This document shows positions 26,816 to 35,217 of a DNA stretch of 64,000 nucleotides, piece by piece. Within the stretch, counting starts at the first letter, position 1, and every line of letters begins with the position of its first letter. The stretch comes from Egibacteraceae bacterium. GTDB taxonomy: Bacteria > Actinomycetota > Nitriliruptoria > Euzebyales > Egibacteraceae. The stretch lies in contig DATLGH010000006.1 of assembly GCA_035540635.1 (NCBI GenBank), positions 17,337-81,336 on the forward strand. Direction: 5' to 3'. Under the pieces are notes generated by a model. The model did not search any database, was not told where the DNA came from, and was given only the letters and a program-made list of their open reading frames with translations. A program made the translations under genes and the position numbers.

Positions 26816-27319
26816 GTGCCCCCCCACGAGCTTCCCCGAAGCGACACCGGATTCCGCATGGCCAGGGCGGGGGAGCGGCCGCGCGACCGCTTCGGCCGTC
26901 CGCTGCCGCGGGGAGCGCGCGATGAGCTGCCGGGCAGGCAGGACCCCGACGATGTGGTGACGACCGTCGACGAGGCGTTCGCCCAGGGCGCCGTGCTGTT
27001 CGATGCGGGCAGGTTCTTCGAGGCGCACGAGTTCTTCGAGTGGATCTGGAAGTGCGACGCCGTCGACCCGGCCGACCGGGACTTCTGGAAGGGCGTCACC
27101 CAGGTCGCGGTCGGGTGCGTCCACACGCAGCGGCGGAACGCGACCGGTGCCCTGACGCTGCTCGAGCGGGCGGCGGGCCATCTCGACCCCTACCCGTCGC
27201 CCCACCTCGGCGTCGACACGGCCGCGCTCGCTGCGGCTGCGCGGGCCGTGGCCGCGGTCGTGCGCAACCATGGCCCCTCGCCCGAGCTCGCGTTTCCGAG
27301 GTTGCCGCGCACGGGCTGA
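26816..27319 (+). CDS. DUF309 domain protein
   Basis: Protein of 167 aa with the helical DUF309 domain in its second half: LFDAGRFFEAHEFFEWIW, FWKGVTQVAVGCVHTQRRN and GALTLLERAAGHL. The Glu/His residues of the first motif (EAHEFFE) are typical. The N-terminal ~55 residues are basic and Pro-rich (RPRDRFGRPLPRG). The GTG at 26816 is chosen because GAGGAGA precedes it; an in-frame ATG lies 14 codons later. The function of the family is unknown. Divergent from whiB. Confidence 0.8.
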   Translation: MPPHELPRSDTGFRMARAGERPRDRFGRPLPRGARDELPGRQDPDDVVTTVDEAFAQGAVLFDAGRFFEAHEFFEWIWKCDAVDPADRDFWKGVTQVAVGCVHTQRRNATGALTLLERAAGHLDPYPSPHLGVDTAALAAAARAVAAVVRNHGPSPELAFPRLPRTG

Positions 27320-27389
27320 CCGGGCGTGCCGGTTGCGCCACGCTACGCTCGACCACCAACCGCCGATCGCGACGAGGAGCGCACCAACG

Positions 27390-27650
27390 ATGGACATGCC
27401 GGCCGGACTGGACCCCGGGCAGCGCTATCGCTGCGGCGCGTGCGGCAACGTCACGCGCTTCGACGTGGAGTCGGTGGAGCGGGTGCGCCGCTTCTGGCAC
27501 CTCGACCTGTCGGGGGCCGGGGTCGCCGAGGAGGAGGAGCGGGTCGAGGTCACCGTCGAGTCGGTGGTCTGCCGCTGGTGCGGGTCGACCGACGCCATCG
27601 AGGTCGTTGCGGCTCCGCACGTGCGCGGGGAGGCCCCGACGGGGTCATGA
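27390..27650 (+). CDS. small zinc-ribbon protein
   Basis: Protein of 86 aa with two CxxC knuckles (YRCGACGN and VCRWCGS) about 48 residues apart, forming one zinc ribbon with an acidic beta insert (EEEERVEVTVESV). GAGGAG lies 10 nt before the ATG. Its TGA overlaps the start of the downstream NYN nuclease gene (ATGA), so the pair is co-translated, which suggests a joint RNA-related job. Confidence 0.75.
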   Translation: MDMPAGLDPGQRYRCGACGNVTRFDVESVERVRRFWHLDLSGAGVAEEEERVEVTVESVVCRWCGSTDAIEVVAAPHVRGEAPTGS

Positions 27651-29002
27651 CCGCGCAGGTGGGAGCAGGGGACGAGCAGGAAGAGCCTGATCCCGCAGGC
27701 CTGCTCCTCGACCTGCCGGCGCCGCTGTGGGGCGAGCTGCTGCGCGCGCTGAGACGCGCGGTCGACCGGCTGCCGCGGGCTCAGCTGCCCGTCGCGCTCC
27801 GGCCCTACGCGGGGTGGACCCCCGAGAGCCTCGGGGCCCCGCGCCCCCGCAAGGCGATCGCCCGCGCGGTCGTGAGCGACCCCCGGCTTCGGGAGCAGAT
27901 CGGCGCGGCCATGGAGGACGCTGGTGCGCTTGCGGCCGCGGCGGACACCAGCGGCACGCGCCTGGTCGAGGACCACGGTGAGGAGACCGCCGTGGCGGCG
28001 CTCGTCGCCAGGGCGCGCTGGGAGGACCTTGCCGTGGTGGCTGCTGCCGCGGCGGAGCGCCGGGCAAGCCAAGACCGAAGCGCGGCGGAGGCGTCGGGCG
28101 CACCCCACCTCGGGGAGCTGCAGGAGGCCTCGCGACGACTGCGGGCCGACCTCAACGAGGCGCGCGACGAGCGGGACGCCCACCGCCGCCGAGCCGACGC
28201 CGCGGAGGAGCGGGCACGCCGTTCCGGCGCCGCCCGCCGCGAGGTGGAGGCCGAGACCGCCACGCTGTGCGAGCGGGTGGCCAAGCTCGAGGCGCAGCTC
28301 GTCGAGGAACGCCGCCAGCGTGACCGCAGGGTGGCGCGGTTGCAGCGACGGCTGGAAGAGGCGGAGGCGCGCGCCCGCGTGGACGAGGCGCGGGCCGCGC
28401 GCGTCGTCGGAGAGCTCGAACGGCTCGCGGTCGATCTGCGGGAGGCCCTCGGCCCGCCGCCGTCGGCGGGGGAGAGGCAGGGGGTCGCGCTGCCTCCGCC
28501 CGAGGCCGCAGCGCCCGCCATCCCGCGAGTGGTCGCCGCCGCGGCGGCGGGGCGGCCGTGCCGCCTGCCACCCGGCGTGGCCGGGGACAGTCCGGCCGCG
28601 GTCGAGGCGCTCCTGCAGGTTCCCGGCCTCGTCGTGGTCCTCGACGGGTACAACGTCACCAAGGACGTCCGCGGCCGCCCCCGGGCGCGGCTCGCGGACC
28701 AGCGCCACTGGCTCGTGAAGCTGGCCGGCGGCGTCGCCGCGCGCTACGGACGCCGCCTCATGGTGGTGTTCGACGGCACCGACGAGCATGCCGGACCGCC
28801 ACCGGCTGCGCGGGGCGTGGGGGTGCTGTTCACCGCCGGCGAGGAGATCGCCGACGAGCGCATCGCCGAGATCGTCGCGGACCTCGGCCCCCGCGCGCCC
28901 GCACTGGTCGTGTCGAGCGACCGGGAGGTGCAGGACGCCGCCGAGGACCTCGGCGCCAATGTCGCCACCGCCGGGGTGTTCCTCACCGCCGTCGGCGCCT
29001 GA
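27647..29002 (+). CDS. coiled-coil protein with C-terminal NYN (PIN-like) ribonuclease domain
   Basis: Protein of 451 aa in three parts. A helical N-terminal domain (1-140) is followed by a long charged coiled coil (~145-265, rich in Glu/Arg/Ala). The C-terminal NYN/YacP-type domain (~320-451) begins VVVLDGYNVTKDVRG, with further acidic residues in VVFDGTDEHAG, EEIADERIAEI and VVSSDREVQDAA. These match the four-Asp metal site of NYN ribonucleases such as Rae1. Many actinobacteria have such a protein. RNA cleavage is predicted from the family, with targets unknown. Confidence 0.85.
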   Translation: MTAQVGAGDEQEEPDPAGLLLDLPAPLWGELLRALRRAVDRLPRAQLPVALRPYAGWTPESLGAPRPRKAIARAVVSDPRLREQIGAAMEDAGALAAAADTSGTRLVEDHGEETAVAALVARARWEDLAVVAAAAAERRASQDRSAAEASGAPHLGELQEASRRLRADLNEARDERDAHRRRADAAEERARRSGAARREVEAETATLCERVAKLEAQLVEERRQRDRRVARLQRRLEEAEARARVDEARAARVVGELERLAVDLREALGPPPSAGERQGVALPPPEAAAPAIPRVVAAAAAGRPCRLPPGVAGDSPAAVEALLQVPGLVVVLDGYNVTKDVRGRPRARLADQRHWLVKLAGGVAARYGRRLMVVFDGTDEHAGPPPAARGVGVLFTAGEEIADERIAEIVADLGPRAPALVVSSDREVQDAAEDLGANVATAGVFLTAVGA

Positions 29003-29152
29003 GCGCGGGGGTGCCGTCACCGCGGCGTCCCGGAGCTCGCCTGCGCGGTGGCGAGCAGTCGCGGGGCGCTGGAGCGGTCCCGCTACGCCGTGGCTGTCAC
29101 AGGGGCTGCGTACGGTGCGGGTCCAGAGCTTCCCCGAGAAAGGAGCTGTCCC

Positions 29153-29335
29153 GTGCAGATCGACTGCGGCGAGTGCGCCATGCAGCACACCGACGCCTGC
29201 CAGGACTGCATCGTCACCTACCTGCTCGACCGACCCGAGGGCGCGGTGGTGTTCGACGCCGACGAGCAGCGCGCGATCAGGGCGCTGCAGGACGGAGGTC
29301 TCGCGCCGAGGAGCCGGTTCGTGGCACTCGGCTGA
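29153..29335 (+). CDS. small Cys-rich protein (CxxC...CxxC)
   Basis: Protein of 60 aa with four cysteines in CGECAMQHTDACQDC, probably one zinc or Fe-S site, and a helical C-terminus (DADEQRAIRALQDGG). GTG start with AGGAG 7 nt upstream. It looks like a short conserved actinobacterial protein with the pattern C..C.....AC.DC followed by V..LL. Function unknown. Its last codons are duplicated just downstream. Confidence 0.75.
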   Translation: MQIDCGECAMQHTDACQDCIVTYLLDRPEGAVVFDADEQRAIRALQDGGLAPRSRFVALG

Positions 29336-29371
29336 CCGCACCGGCGGCCCGCCCGTGGCACTCGGCTGACC
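29321..29371. repeat. 17-bp direct repeat at the 3' end of the Cys-rich gene
   Basis: GTGGCACTCGGCTGACC occurs at 29321-29337, where it encodes the last codons and stop of the Cys-rich protein, and again exactly at 29355-29371, 34 bp downstream. It looks like a small local duplication. Confidence 0.85.
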
Positions 29372-29395
29372 CGCGGGCCACCGCGTCGCGCCTCC

Positions 29396-29424
29396 TTGCC
29401 GCAGCAGGTGGCGTGTCCCACAAT
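29396..29424 (+). promoter_or_regulatory. promoter of the sepH gene
   Basis: TTGCCG (29396-29401) and CACAAT (29419-29424) are separated by exactly 17 bp. The predicted start is near 29431, giving a 30-nt leader with GGGAG before the GTG at 29461. Confidence 0.55.
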
Positions 29425-29460
29425 GCCCGGAGGACGCCCACCCGGTAGCCGGGAGAACCT

Positions 29461-30552
29461 GTGAGACAGCTGCAACTGGTCGGCTACACCGCCGATCTGC
29501 TCCACCTCGTGTTCACCGACACGGACGAGGGTGGGGGACGGTTCAAGGCGCCCATCGACGAGGACTTCGTGGCGACGCTGACCGAGGTGCTCGAGCTCGT
29601 CGACCCCGACGCCGCTCCCCTCGGCTCCCTTCTCGGAGAGCGGTCGCCACACCCGCCCCCCGCGCCTGAGCCCGACGGCATCGATGCGGGGACCGGTGAC
29701 GACGGGGATGAGCCGCCGGTCGGCCCGCGGGGGGTCGGACCACTGGCGGGCATGGCGGCGGCCGTGAAGTGGGCGGCCGCGGACAACGGCGAGGTTGTGG
29801 TGGGCTCCGACCGTCCGCGGCCGAGCAAGCTCGCCCCACGCGAGATCCAGGCGCTCCTGCGCGCGGGGCAGGGCGTGCGCTCCGTCGCCAAGCTCGCCGA
29901 CACCGACGAGTGGTGGGTGCGCCGCTGGCTGCCCCCCATCGAGGCGGAGCGCGACCAGGTGCTCCAGGGCGTGTGGTCGTGCTCCATCGCCAAGACGCGC
30001 CTCGGTGTGAGCGCCGACCCGGTGGGAGAAGCGGTCGAGAAGAACCTCGCGGCGAAGGGCGTGCGCCCTGATGACCCTTCCGTCGAATGGAGCGCTGCAC
30101 GGCGCGAAGGCGACGCGCACTGGAAGGTGATCTTGCGCTACCGCAGCCGGGGGCGCGCGCAGCGAGCAGTCTGGCACTTCAGCACCGAGACGGGTGAGCT
30201 CCTCCCGAGGAACAACCTCGCGGTGGACATCGCCTGGACGAGACCCCGCCGTGGCGCGACGCGCGCGACGGCCGATGGTGCCCGCCGGCCGTCGCGTCGC
30301 GCCAAGGCTCCGGGTGGGGTCAAGAAGGCGGGCGCGAAGAAGGTCGCCGCAAAGAAGGCTGCGGCGACGAAGGGCGAGAAGAAGGCTGCGGCGAAGAAGG
30401 CCACCGCGAAGAAGGCTGCGGCGAAGAAAGCTGCGGCGAAGAAGGCAGCGTCGAAGCGGGGCCCGGCGAAGAAGTCCGGTGTGAAGAGGACCGCCCCGGC
30501 ACCGGCTGCGCAGGCCGGGACGGGCACCGGCGACAACCCGGCTTCCCGGTAG
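29461..30552 (+). CDS. sepH: SepH-type septation protein with lysine/alanine-rich tail
   Basis: Protein of 363 aa. The N-terminal DUF3071 domain matches SepH (RQLQLVGYTADLLHLVF, then a helix-turn-helix: LAPREIQALLRAGQGVRSVAKLA). In Streptomyces SepH binds FtsZ and stimulates filament assembly. A central region (~170-250) has a conserved WKVILRYRSRGRAQRAVWHF stretch. The C-terminal ~110 residues are Arg/Lys/Ala-rich with repeated AAKK units (residues ~280-335), like histone-H1 or HupB tails, predicting DNA binding. The GTG start has GGGAG 6 nt upstream. Confidence 0.88.
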   Translation: MRQLQLVGYTADLLHLVFTDTDEGGGRFKAPIDEDFVATLTEVLELVDPDAAPLGSLLGERSPHPPPAPEPDGIDAGTGDDGDEPPVGPRGVGPLAGMAAAVKWAAADNGEVVVGSDRPRPSKLAPREIQALLRAGQGVRSVAKLADTDEWWVRRWLPPIEAERDQVLQGVWSCSIAKTRLGVSADPVGEAVEKNLAAKGVRPDDPSVEWSAARREGDAHWKVILRYRSRGRAQRAVWHFSTETGELLPRNNLAVDIAWTRPRRGATRATADGARRPSRRAKAPGGVKKAGAKKVAAKKAAATKGEKKAAAKKATAKKAAAKKAAAKKAASKRGPAKKSGVKRTAPAPAAQAGTGTGDNPASR

Positions 30553-30555
30553 CAT
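30550..30555 (+). promoter_or_regulatory. -10 element TAGCAT, probable leaderless start of the M48 protease gene
   Basis: TAGCAT overlaps the sepH stop codon and ends 8 nt before the ATG at 30564. No clear Shine-Dalgarno pattern apart from a G-run. Confidence 0.4.
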
Positions 30556-30563
30556 CGGGGGGA

Positions 30564-31862
30564 ATGGCCGAGGTCGGAGCTCGCGCGGAGCAGCGTGCCG
30601 TCGTCTCCGGTGCGGGTCGGCTGCTCCTCGGCGCGCACCTCGTCGCCGGTGCGCTCGTGGTCGTCGGTGTCCTCGCGCAGGTGCTGCGGCCTCTCGCCCC
30701 CGACCTGGGCCCGCCACCCCCGCCGACCGTCTGGTTCGACGCGGCTCACCTCGCACAGGTCACGGCGTACCGCCAGCCGCTCTACGCCGCCGGCGTCGCC
30801 GCGCTCGTGCTGCGGCTCGCCGTGCCCTGCCTCGCGGCGTTCAGCGGCCCGGGCCGGCGCTTCGTCGACGGCGTCGTCCGCCGGGTGGGGGAGCACCGAC
30901 CGGCCCGGGCCGCCACCGCCGTCGTCCTCGCCGTCGTCGTCATCACCGATCTCGTCGTCTTTCCGCTCGCGTTCTGGGCGGGCTACGTCCACGAGGGCGC
31001 GTTCGGCTTCCGGGTGCACGGGCTCGCGGGGTGGGCGAGGGACTGGGCGGTCGAGAAGACCCCGACCTGGCTCGTCGTGGCGACGCTGACGCTCGGCGGC
31101 TACGCGCTCGCGCGTCGACTGCCGCGTGCCTGGCCGCCGGTCGCGGGCGCCGCGACGGCGCTCCTTGCCGCCGCGTTCGTTCTCGTGACGCCGGTCGTGC
31201 TCGAGCCGCTCGTGTTCTCCACCGACACTCTGCCGAACGGACCGGTGCGTGCAGAGGTCCAGCGGGTCCTCGACCGCTCCGACCATCAGGTGGAGCGCAT
31301 CGTCGTCGCCGACGCGAGCCGGCGGACCACGAAGCGCAACGCCTACCTCTCCGGGCTCGGCCCCAGCCGCCAGGTGGTGCTCTACGACACCCTCGTCGAG
31401 AGCCAGCCACCCGACGAGGTCGGTGCCGTGCTCGCTCACGAGCTGGCGCACCACCTGCACGCCGACCTGGTCCGCGGCACGCTGCTCGCTGCAGCGGGGA
31501 CGACGGCGCTGTGCTACCTGCTCGCGGCGGTGCTGCGCAGGCGGGTGCGCAGCGGCCGCCAGCGGACCGTCGGCGACCCCCGCGCCGCCGCGGTCGTCCT
31601 CGCGCTCGTGGTCCTCGCCACCGTCGTGACCGCTCCGGTCGCAAACGCAGTGAGCCGCCGCGCGGAGGCCGCCGCCGACCTCGGCGCCCTGCGCATCACC
31701 GGCGCGCCCGCCACCTTCCAGCGGCTGAACGCGGAGCTCGCGCGCGCCAACCTCTCCGACCCCCTGCCACCACGGTGGGTCCAGCTGCTGTGGTCGACGC
31801 ACCCGCCCCCGTCCGCGCGGCTGGAGATGGGGCGACGGTGGGAGGAGGGGCTGCTCAGATGA
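30564..31862 (+). CDS. M48-family (Ste24/HtpX-like) membrane zinc metalloprotease
   Basis: Integral membrane protease of 432 aa. About five helices precede the catalytic domain. The zinc motif HELAHH begins at His292, and the third ligand is in RAEAAADLGALR. The layout, with several helices before the catalytic domain and a C-terminal STHPPPSARLEM motif, is that of CAAX-protease-1-like bacterial M48B enzymes. The role may be membrane-protein quality control. Its stop overlaps the start of the glycosyltransferase gene (ATGA). Confidence 0.9.
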   Translation: MAEVGARAEQRAVVSGAGRLLLGAHLVAGALVVVGVLAQVLRPLAPDLGPPPPPTVWFDAAHLAQVTAYRQPLYAAGVAALVLRLAVPCLAAFSGPGRRFVDGVVRRVGEHRPARAATAVVLAVVVITDLVVFPLAFWAGYVHEGAFGFRVHGLAGWARDWAVEKTPTWLVVATLTLGGYALARRLPRAWPPVAGAATALLAAAFVLVTPVVLEPLVFSTDTLPNGPVRAEVQRVLDRSDHQVERIVVADASRRTTKRNAYLSGLGPSRQVVLYDTLVESQPPDEVGAVLAHELAHHLHADLVRGTLLAAAGTTALCYLLAAVLRRRVRSGRQRTVGDPRAAAVVLALVVLATVVTAPVANAVSRRAEAAADLGALRITGAPATFQRLNAELARANLSDPLPPRWVQLLWSTHPPPSARLEMGRRWEEGLLR

Positions 31863-32998
31863 GCACCCCCCGGACGCTCTGGGTCACCAACGACTTCCCG
31901 CCGCGGCTGGGAGGGATCGAGACCTTCGTCTCCGAGCTCGTCAGCCGGCTCGACCCCGCCGGTGTGCGGGTGCTCGCCGCCGCCGCGCCGGGCGACGCCG
32001 AACATGACGCGGACCTGCCGTTCCCCGTCGAACGGATCGGGCGCCGGCCGCTCCTGCCGACGCCCGCGGTGACGCGGCGGGTCCGGGCCGCCGCTGCCGC
32101 GCACGCCGCCGACGTCGTGGTGTTCGGCGCGTCGTGGCCACTCGGCGAGCTCGCGGGTGACCTCGACGTGCCGACATTCGCGCTCACGCACGGCCATGAG
32201 GCCGGGATGGTGCGGGTGGGTCTCGGTCCGCTCTTGCGGCGGGTGGCGCGCCGTGTCGACGGCCTCGGGGTGATCAGCCGGTTCACCCGCGCGGCGCTCG
32301 AGCCGTGGGTGGCGGCCCACACCGCCGTGTACGACCTCCCGCCGGGGGTTGACACCGACCGTTTCCATCCCGGCGTGGACGGCTCCCGGATCCGGGAGCG
32401 CCTGCACCTGTGCCCCGACGACGGGCTGGTCGTGTGCGTGGGACGCCTCGTGGCCCGCAAGGGGCACGACGTCCTCGTGGACGCCTGGCCCCGCGTGCGC
32501 GCCCGCCATCCCGGCGCGCACCTGCTGCTCTGCGGCGGCGGCCCGGCAGGTGCGCGCCTCGGCCGCAGGGCCGCCGCGCTCGGAGTCGAGGGGGCCGTCA
32601 CCCTCGCCGGACCGGTCGGGACGCCTGACCTGCCCGCGGTGCACGCGGCCGCCGACGTCTTCGCGATGCCCTGCCGCACGCGCCTCGGCGGCCTCGACGT
32701 CGAGGGCCTCGGCATCGTCTACCTCGAGGCGCAGGCCACGGGCACGCCGGTGGTCGCCGGGCGTTCCGGTGGTGCCCCCGAGACCCTCGTCGACGGGCGC
32801 ACCGGCCTCGTCGTGGGCGGCAGGGCGCCGGCCGAGCTGGCCGACGCGCTGTCCGCGCTGCTCGGCGACGGTGAGCGCCGCCGCGCCATGGGTGCCGCCG
32901 GGCGCGCCTTCATGGAGCAGCGCTACGCCTGGCCGGTCATCGCCGAGCGCTTCCGGGGGATCCTCGAGACGATCGCCGGTGCGCGCACGCACCGGTGA
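31859..32998 (+). CDS. pimB: GT4 glycosyltransferase, PimB-like mannosyltransferase
   Basis: GT-B enzyme of 379 aa. It starts TLWVTNDFPPRLGGIETFV, the acceptor-loop motif of PimB-type enzymes, then LTHGHEAGM, the donor-site motif CVGRLVARKGHDVLVDAW and the EX7E motif GIVYLEAQATGTPVVAG. PimB adds the second mannose to phosphatidylinositol mannosides from GDP-mannose in mycobacteria and corynebacteria. The alternative is a related lipid or cell-envelope glycosyltransferase. It is co-translated with the M48 protease, so both probably act at the membrane. Confidence 0.82.
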   Translation: MSTPRTLWVTNDFPPRLGGIETFVSELVSRLDPAGVRVLAAAAPGDAEHDADLPFPVERIGRRPLLPTPAVTRRVRAAAAAHAADVVVFGASWPLGELAGDLDVPTFALTHGHEAGMVRVGLGPLLRRVARRVDGLGVISRFTRAALEPWVAAHTAVYDLPPGVDTDRFHPGVDGSRIRERLHLCPDDGLVVCVGRLVARKGHDVLVDAWPRVRARHPGAHLLLCGGGPAGARLGRRAAALGVEGAVTLAGPVGTPDLPAVHAAADVFAMPCRTRLGGLDVEGLGIVYLEAQATGTPVVAGRSGGAPETLVDGRTGLVVGGRAPAELADALSALLGDGERRRAMGAAGRAFMEQRYAWPVIAERFRGILETIAGARTHR

Positions 32999-33085
32999 CG
33001 GCGCACAGCCGCAGCAGCCCCGGCGCCAACCCTGCGGGCGTGGGATCCGTTGGAGGCGTAGTCTCGCGAACGAGGAGGCACCGGC

Positions 33086-33469
33086 ATGCACAAGGACTTC
33101 ACCCTCATCCCAGACGACCAGCCCGGCGTGCTCGCCCGCCTCGGCGAGGCCGCGGGGCGAGCGGGCATCAACATCGAGGGCATCAGCGCGTTCACGGGCG
33201 AAGGCAAGGGCATCGTCCACCTGCTCGTGCGCGACCCCGAGGACGCGCAGCGGGCGCTCGCCGAGGCGGGATTCGACGTCCGTGCCGCCCGCGACGTGCT
33301 CGTCGTGGACATCGAGGACCGGCCCGGGGCGATGGGCGAGGTCTGCCGCCGGCTCGCCGCCCACGACGTCAACATCCAGCAGGCCTACATCGCCGGCGGC
33401 GGATCAGGCGGGGGCTACCGGCTCGTGCTCGCCGTCGACGACATCGAGCGCGGTCGCGCGCTCGTGTGA
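33086..33469 (+). CDS. tandem ACT-domain protein
   Basis: Protein of 127 aa consisting of two ACT domains: residues 1-65 (FTLIPDDQPGVLARLGEAAG, INIEGISAFTGEG) and 70-127 (VLVVDIEDRPGAMGEVCRRL, VNIQQAYIAGGG). There is no catalytic domain. ACT modules bind amino acids or similar ligands, so it may be a small sensor. GAGGAGG lies 6 nt before the ATG, and TAGTCT at 33059-33064 is a suitable -10. No amino-acid gene is adjacent. Confidence 0.85.
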   Translation: MHKDFTLIPDDQPGVLARLGEAAGRAGINIEGISAFTGEGKGIVHLLVRDPEDAQRALAEAGFDVRAARDVLVVDIEDRPGAMGEVCRRLAAHDVNIQQAYIAGGGSGGGYRLVLAVDDIERGRALV

Positions 33470-33488
33470 CGCGGACGCCGCGCTGCGG

Positions 33489-34262
33489 TCAGCGGGTGGG
33501 GACGGCGCAGGAGCCGTCGGCGCACGCCGCCACGTCGTGGCCGCCGTCCGCGGCGGGATCATCGCCGTTGTCGGGGCCGGCGCCGTCGCCGGTGACCCGG
33601 GCGGCGTCCTCCTGACCGGTGGTGTCGGGCAGCGACTCGGCCCAGACCGCCTCGAGCAGCTCGGTGAGGACCTCCGGGGACTGGGCTCCCGCGACGCCGT
33701 AGGCACGGTCGACGACGAAGAAGGGGACGCTTGTGATCCCCAGCGCTCGCGCGGTGGCCTCGTCGGCACGCACCTCTCCGGCGTACGCGTCGCCGGCGAG
33801 GACGGCGCGCGCCTCCTCGGGGTCGAGCCCGGCGTCGGCTGCCAGCCGGGCGAGGACCGCGACATTCCCGACGGGCTGGCCCTCGCAGAGGTAGGCGGCG
33901 AGCAGGCGTTCCTTCACCGCGTCCTGCACGCCCTGCTCACCGGCGAGGTGGAGCAGGCGGTGCGCGTCGAAGGTGTTGCCTGGACGGGCGATGTCGAGGC
34001 GGAATGCGAGACCCTCGGCCGCGGCCACGCGGGTCATGCGGTCGTGCATCGCCTGCGCCTCCGGCCGCGACACCCCGTACTTGGCGGCGAGGTGCTCGAC
34101 CGCCACCCCGCGCTCCCGGGGCGCTGAGGGGTCGAGCTCGAAGCTCCGCCACGTCACCTCGACGGCGTGCGCGTGCGGGAAGCGGGCCAGCGCCGCCTCG
34201 AAACGCCGCTTGCCGACAAAGCACCAGGGGCATACGACGTCGGACCAGATCTCGATCTGCAT
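33489..34262 (-). CDS. DsbA-family oxidoreductase (FrnE-like)
   Basis: Thioredoxin-fold protein of 257 aa starting MQIEIWSDVVCPWCFVGKRR, with a CPWC active site at residues ~11-14 and the cis-Pro loop (ITSVPFFVVD). There is no signal peptide, so it is cytoplasmic, as for FrnE and 2-hydroxychromene-isomerase-like DsbAs. The C-terminal ~40 residues are acidic and Gly-rich and end in CADGSCAVPTR, an extra Cys pair. The ATG at 34262 has a GAGGTG Shine-Dalgarno. The substrate is unknown; a thiol or disulfide role is inferred. Confidence 0.88.
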   Translation of the reverse strand: MQIEIWSDVVCPWCFVGKRRFEAALARFPHAHAVEVTWRSFELDPSAPRERGVAVEHLAAKYGVSRPEAQAMHDRMTRVAAAEGLAFRLDIARPGNTFDAHRLLHLAGEQGVQDAVKERLLAAYLCEGQPVGNVAVLARLAADAGLDPEEARAVLAGDAYAGEVRADEATARALGITSVPFFVVDRAYGVAGAQSPEVLTELLEAVWAESLPDTTGQEDAARVTGDGAGPDNGDDPAADGGHDVAACADGSCAVPTR

Positions 34263-34339
34263 GCGCACACCTCGTGAAAACCCGGGGACTTGCTCCAACA
34301 CGCCGGCGACAAGGATCCTTCCCGAGGCCGGGGCGCCGT

Positions 34340-35092
34340 TCACGGTCGACGGGCGACGGCGAACACCGACTGTCCGAACGGGGGCGGAACCCACCGCTCG
34401 ACGGCGGCGAACGCCGGCACGAGCCGGTCCCAGACGGACAGCGCCGGTCCCGCCGCCGGCCGCATGCGGAGGATGCGCATGCCGACGGTCCAGGCGAGCA
34501 GTCCGGGGGCGTTGACGTAGTGCAGGCAGACCAGCCGCAGGCCCGCGGCGTCGAGGGCGGCGACGAGGTCGGGACGGCGGTAGCGGCGGAAGTGCCCGAT
34601 CTCACGGTCGAACCGGCTCATCGCGAACGTGAACGCGGGCACGACGAGGATCACCCGGCCGCCCGATGCGAGCAGCCGGGCGAACCCGCGCAGCGCTTCG
34701 ACGTCGTCGGCGATGTGCTCGAGGACGTTGTAGGCCACGACCGCCGAGTGGTCGGCGTTCTCGGTGATGGGCGCGAGAAGGGCGCGCACGCGCACCCGCG
34801 GGTCGCCGGCGAAGCGGGCGCGGAGGAGCTCGAGGCGTTGCACATCGCCTTCCGAGGCGGTGAACACCTGCACCCACGGGGCCCACTCTGCCGCATAGTC
34901 GCCGAGCCCCGAGCCGACCTCGAGCGGCCGGGGGCCGAGCCAGGGGGTGGCGAACGACGCCAACCAGCGCCGGTAGCGCACCGCCTGACGGAGGTCCTCG
35001 AGCGTCTGGCCCTGCACGGACTGGTCACCGGCGACGGTCAGCGCCGCGCCGGCCGGCGCCTGTGGGATGGTGGGCACGGCGGAGCTCGACAT
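34340..35092 (-). CDS. class I SAM-dependent methyltransferase
   Basis: Protein of 250 aa. SAM motif I is LEVGSGLGDYAAEW, the acidic residue of motif II lies in ASEGDVQRL, and motif IV-like AYNVLEHIADDVEALRG follows, as in SAM methyltransferases of the type-11 class. The late hydrophobic stretch (LVCLHYVNAPGLLAWTVG) resembles lipid- or sugar-associated members. GGGAG precedes the ATG. It is divergent from a GT-C-like membrane protein, hinting at an envelope-glycoconjugate role, but the substrate cannot be read from sequence. Confidence 0.85.
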   Translation of the reverse strand: MSSSAVPTIPQAPAGAALTVAGDQSVQGQTLEDLRQAVRYRRWLASFATPWLGPRPLEVGSGLGDYAAEWAPWVQVFTASEGDVQRLELLRARFAGDPRVRVRALLAPITENADHSAVVAYNVLEHIADDVEALRGFARLLASGGRVILVVPAFTFAMSRFDREIGHFRRYRRPDLVAALDAAGLRLVCLHYVNAPGLLAWTVGMRILRMRPAAGPALSVWDRLVPAFAAVERWVPPPFGQSVFAVARRP

Positions 35093-35130
35093 GGGGCGCT
35101 CCCGGTGAAAGGGGCGACGGGCGGGCTGAA

Positions 35131-35210
35131 AGGATAGCCGCCGCACTGGCGGCAGGGACGGCGCGGCGGCGGAGCCGGAGGCAGGCCGGTCGCCGTGGCC
35201 ACGGTAGCCT
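35131..35210. promoter_or_regulatory. divergent promoter elements: methyltransferase / GT-C-like gene
   Basis: Minus strand TATCCT (35136-35131) lies 38 nt before the methyltransferase ATG. Plus strand TAGCCT (35205-35210) ends 7 nt before the ATG at 35218, with no Shine-Dalgarno, so that mRNA is probably leaderless. Confidence 0.4.
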
Positions 35211-35217
35211 GCCGGGG

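Noticed and set aside
30320..30480. Near-repetitive AAG/GCG triplets in sepH as a possible DNA repeat or CRISPR-like array
   Set aside because: The repetition follows codons for Lys and Ala in frame with sepH and has no spacers, so it is a low-complexity protein tail.
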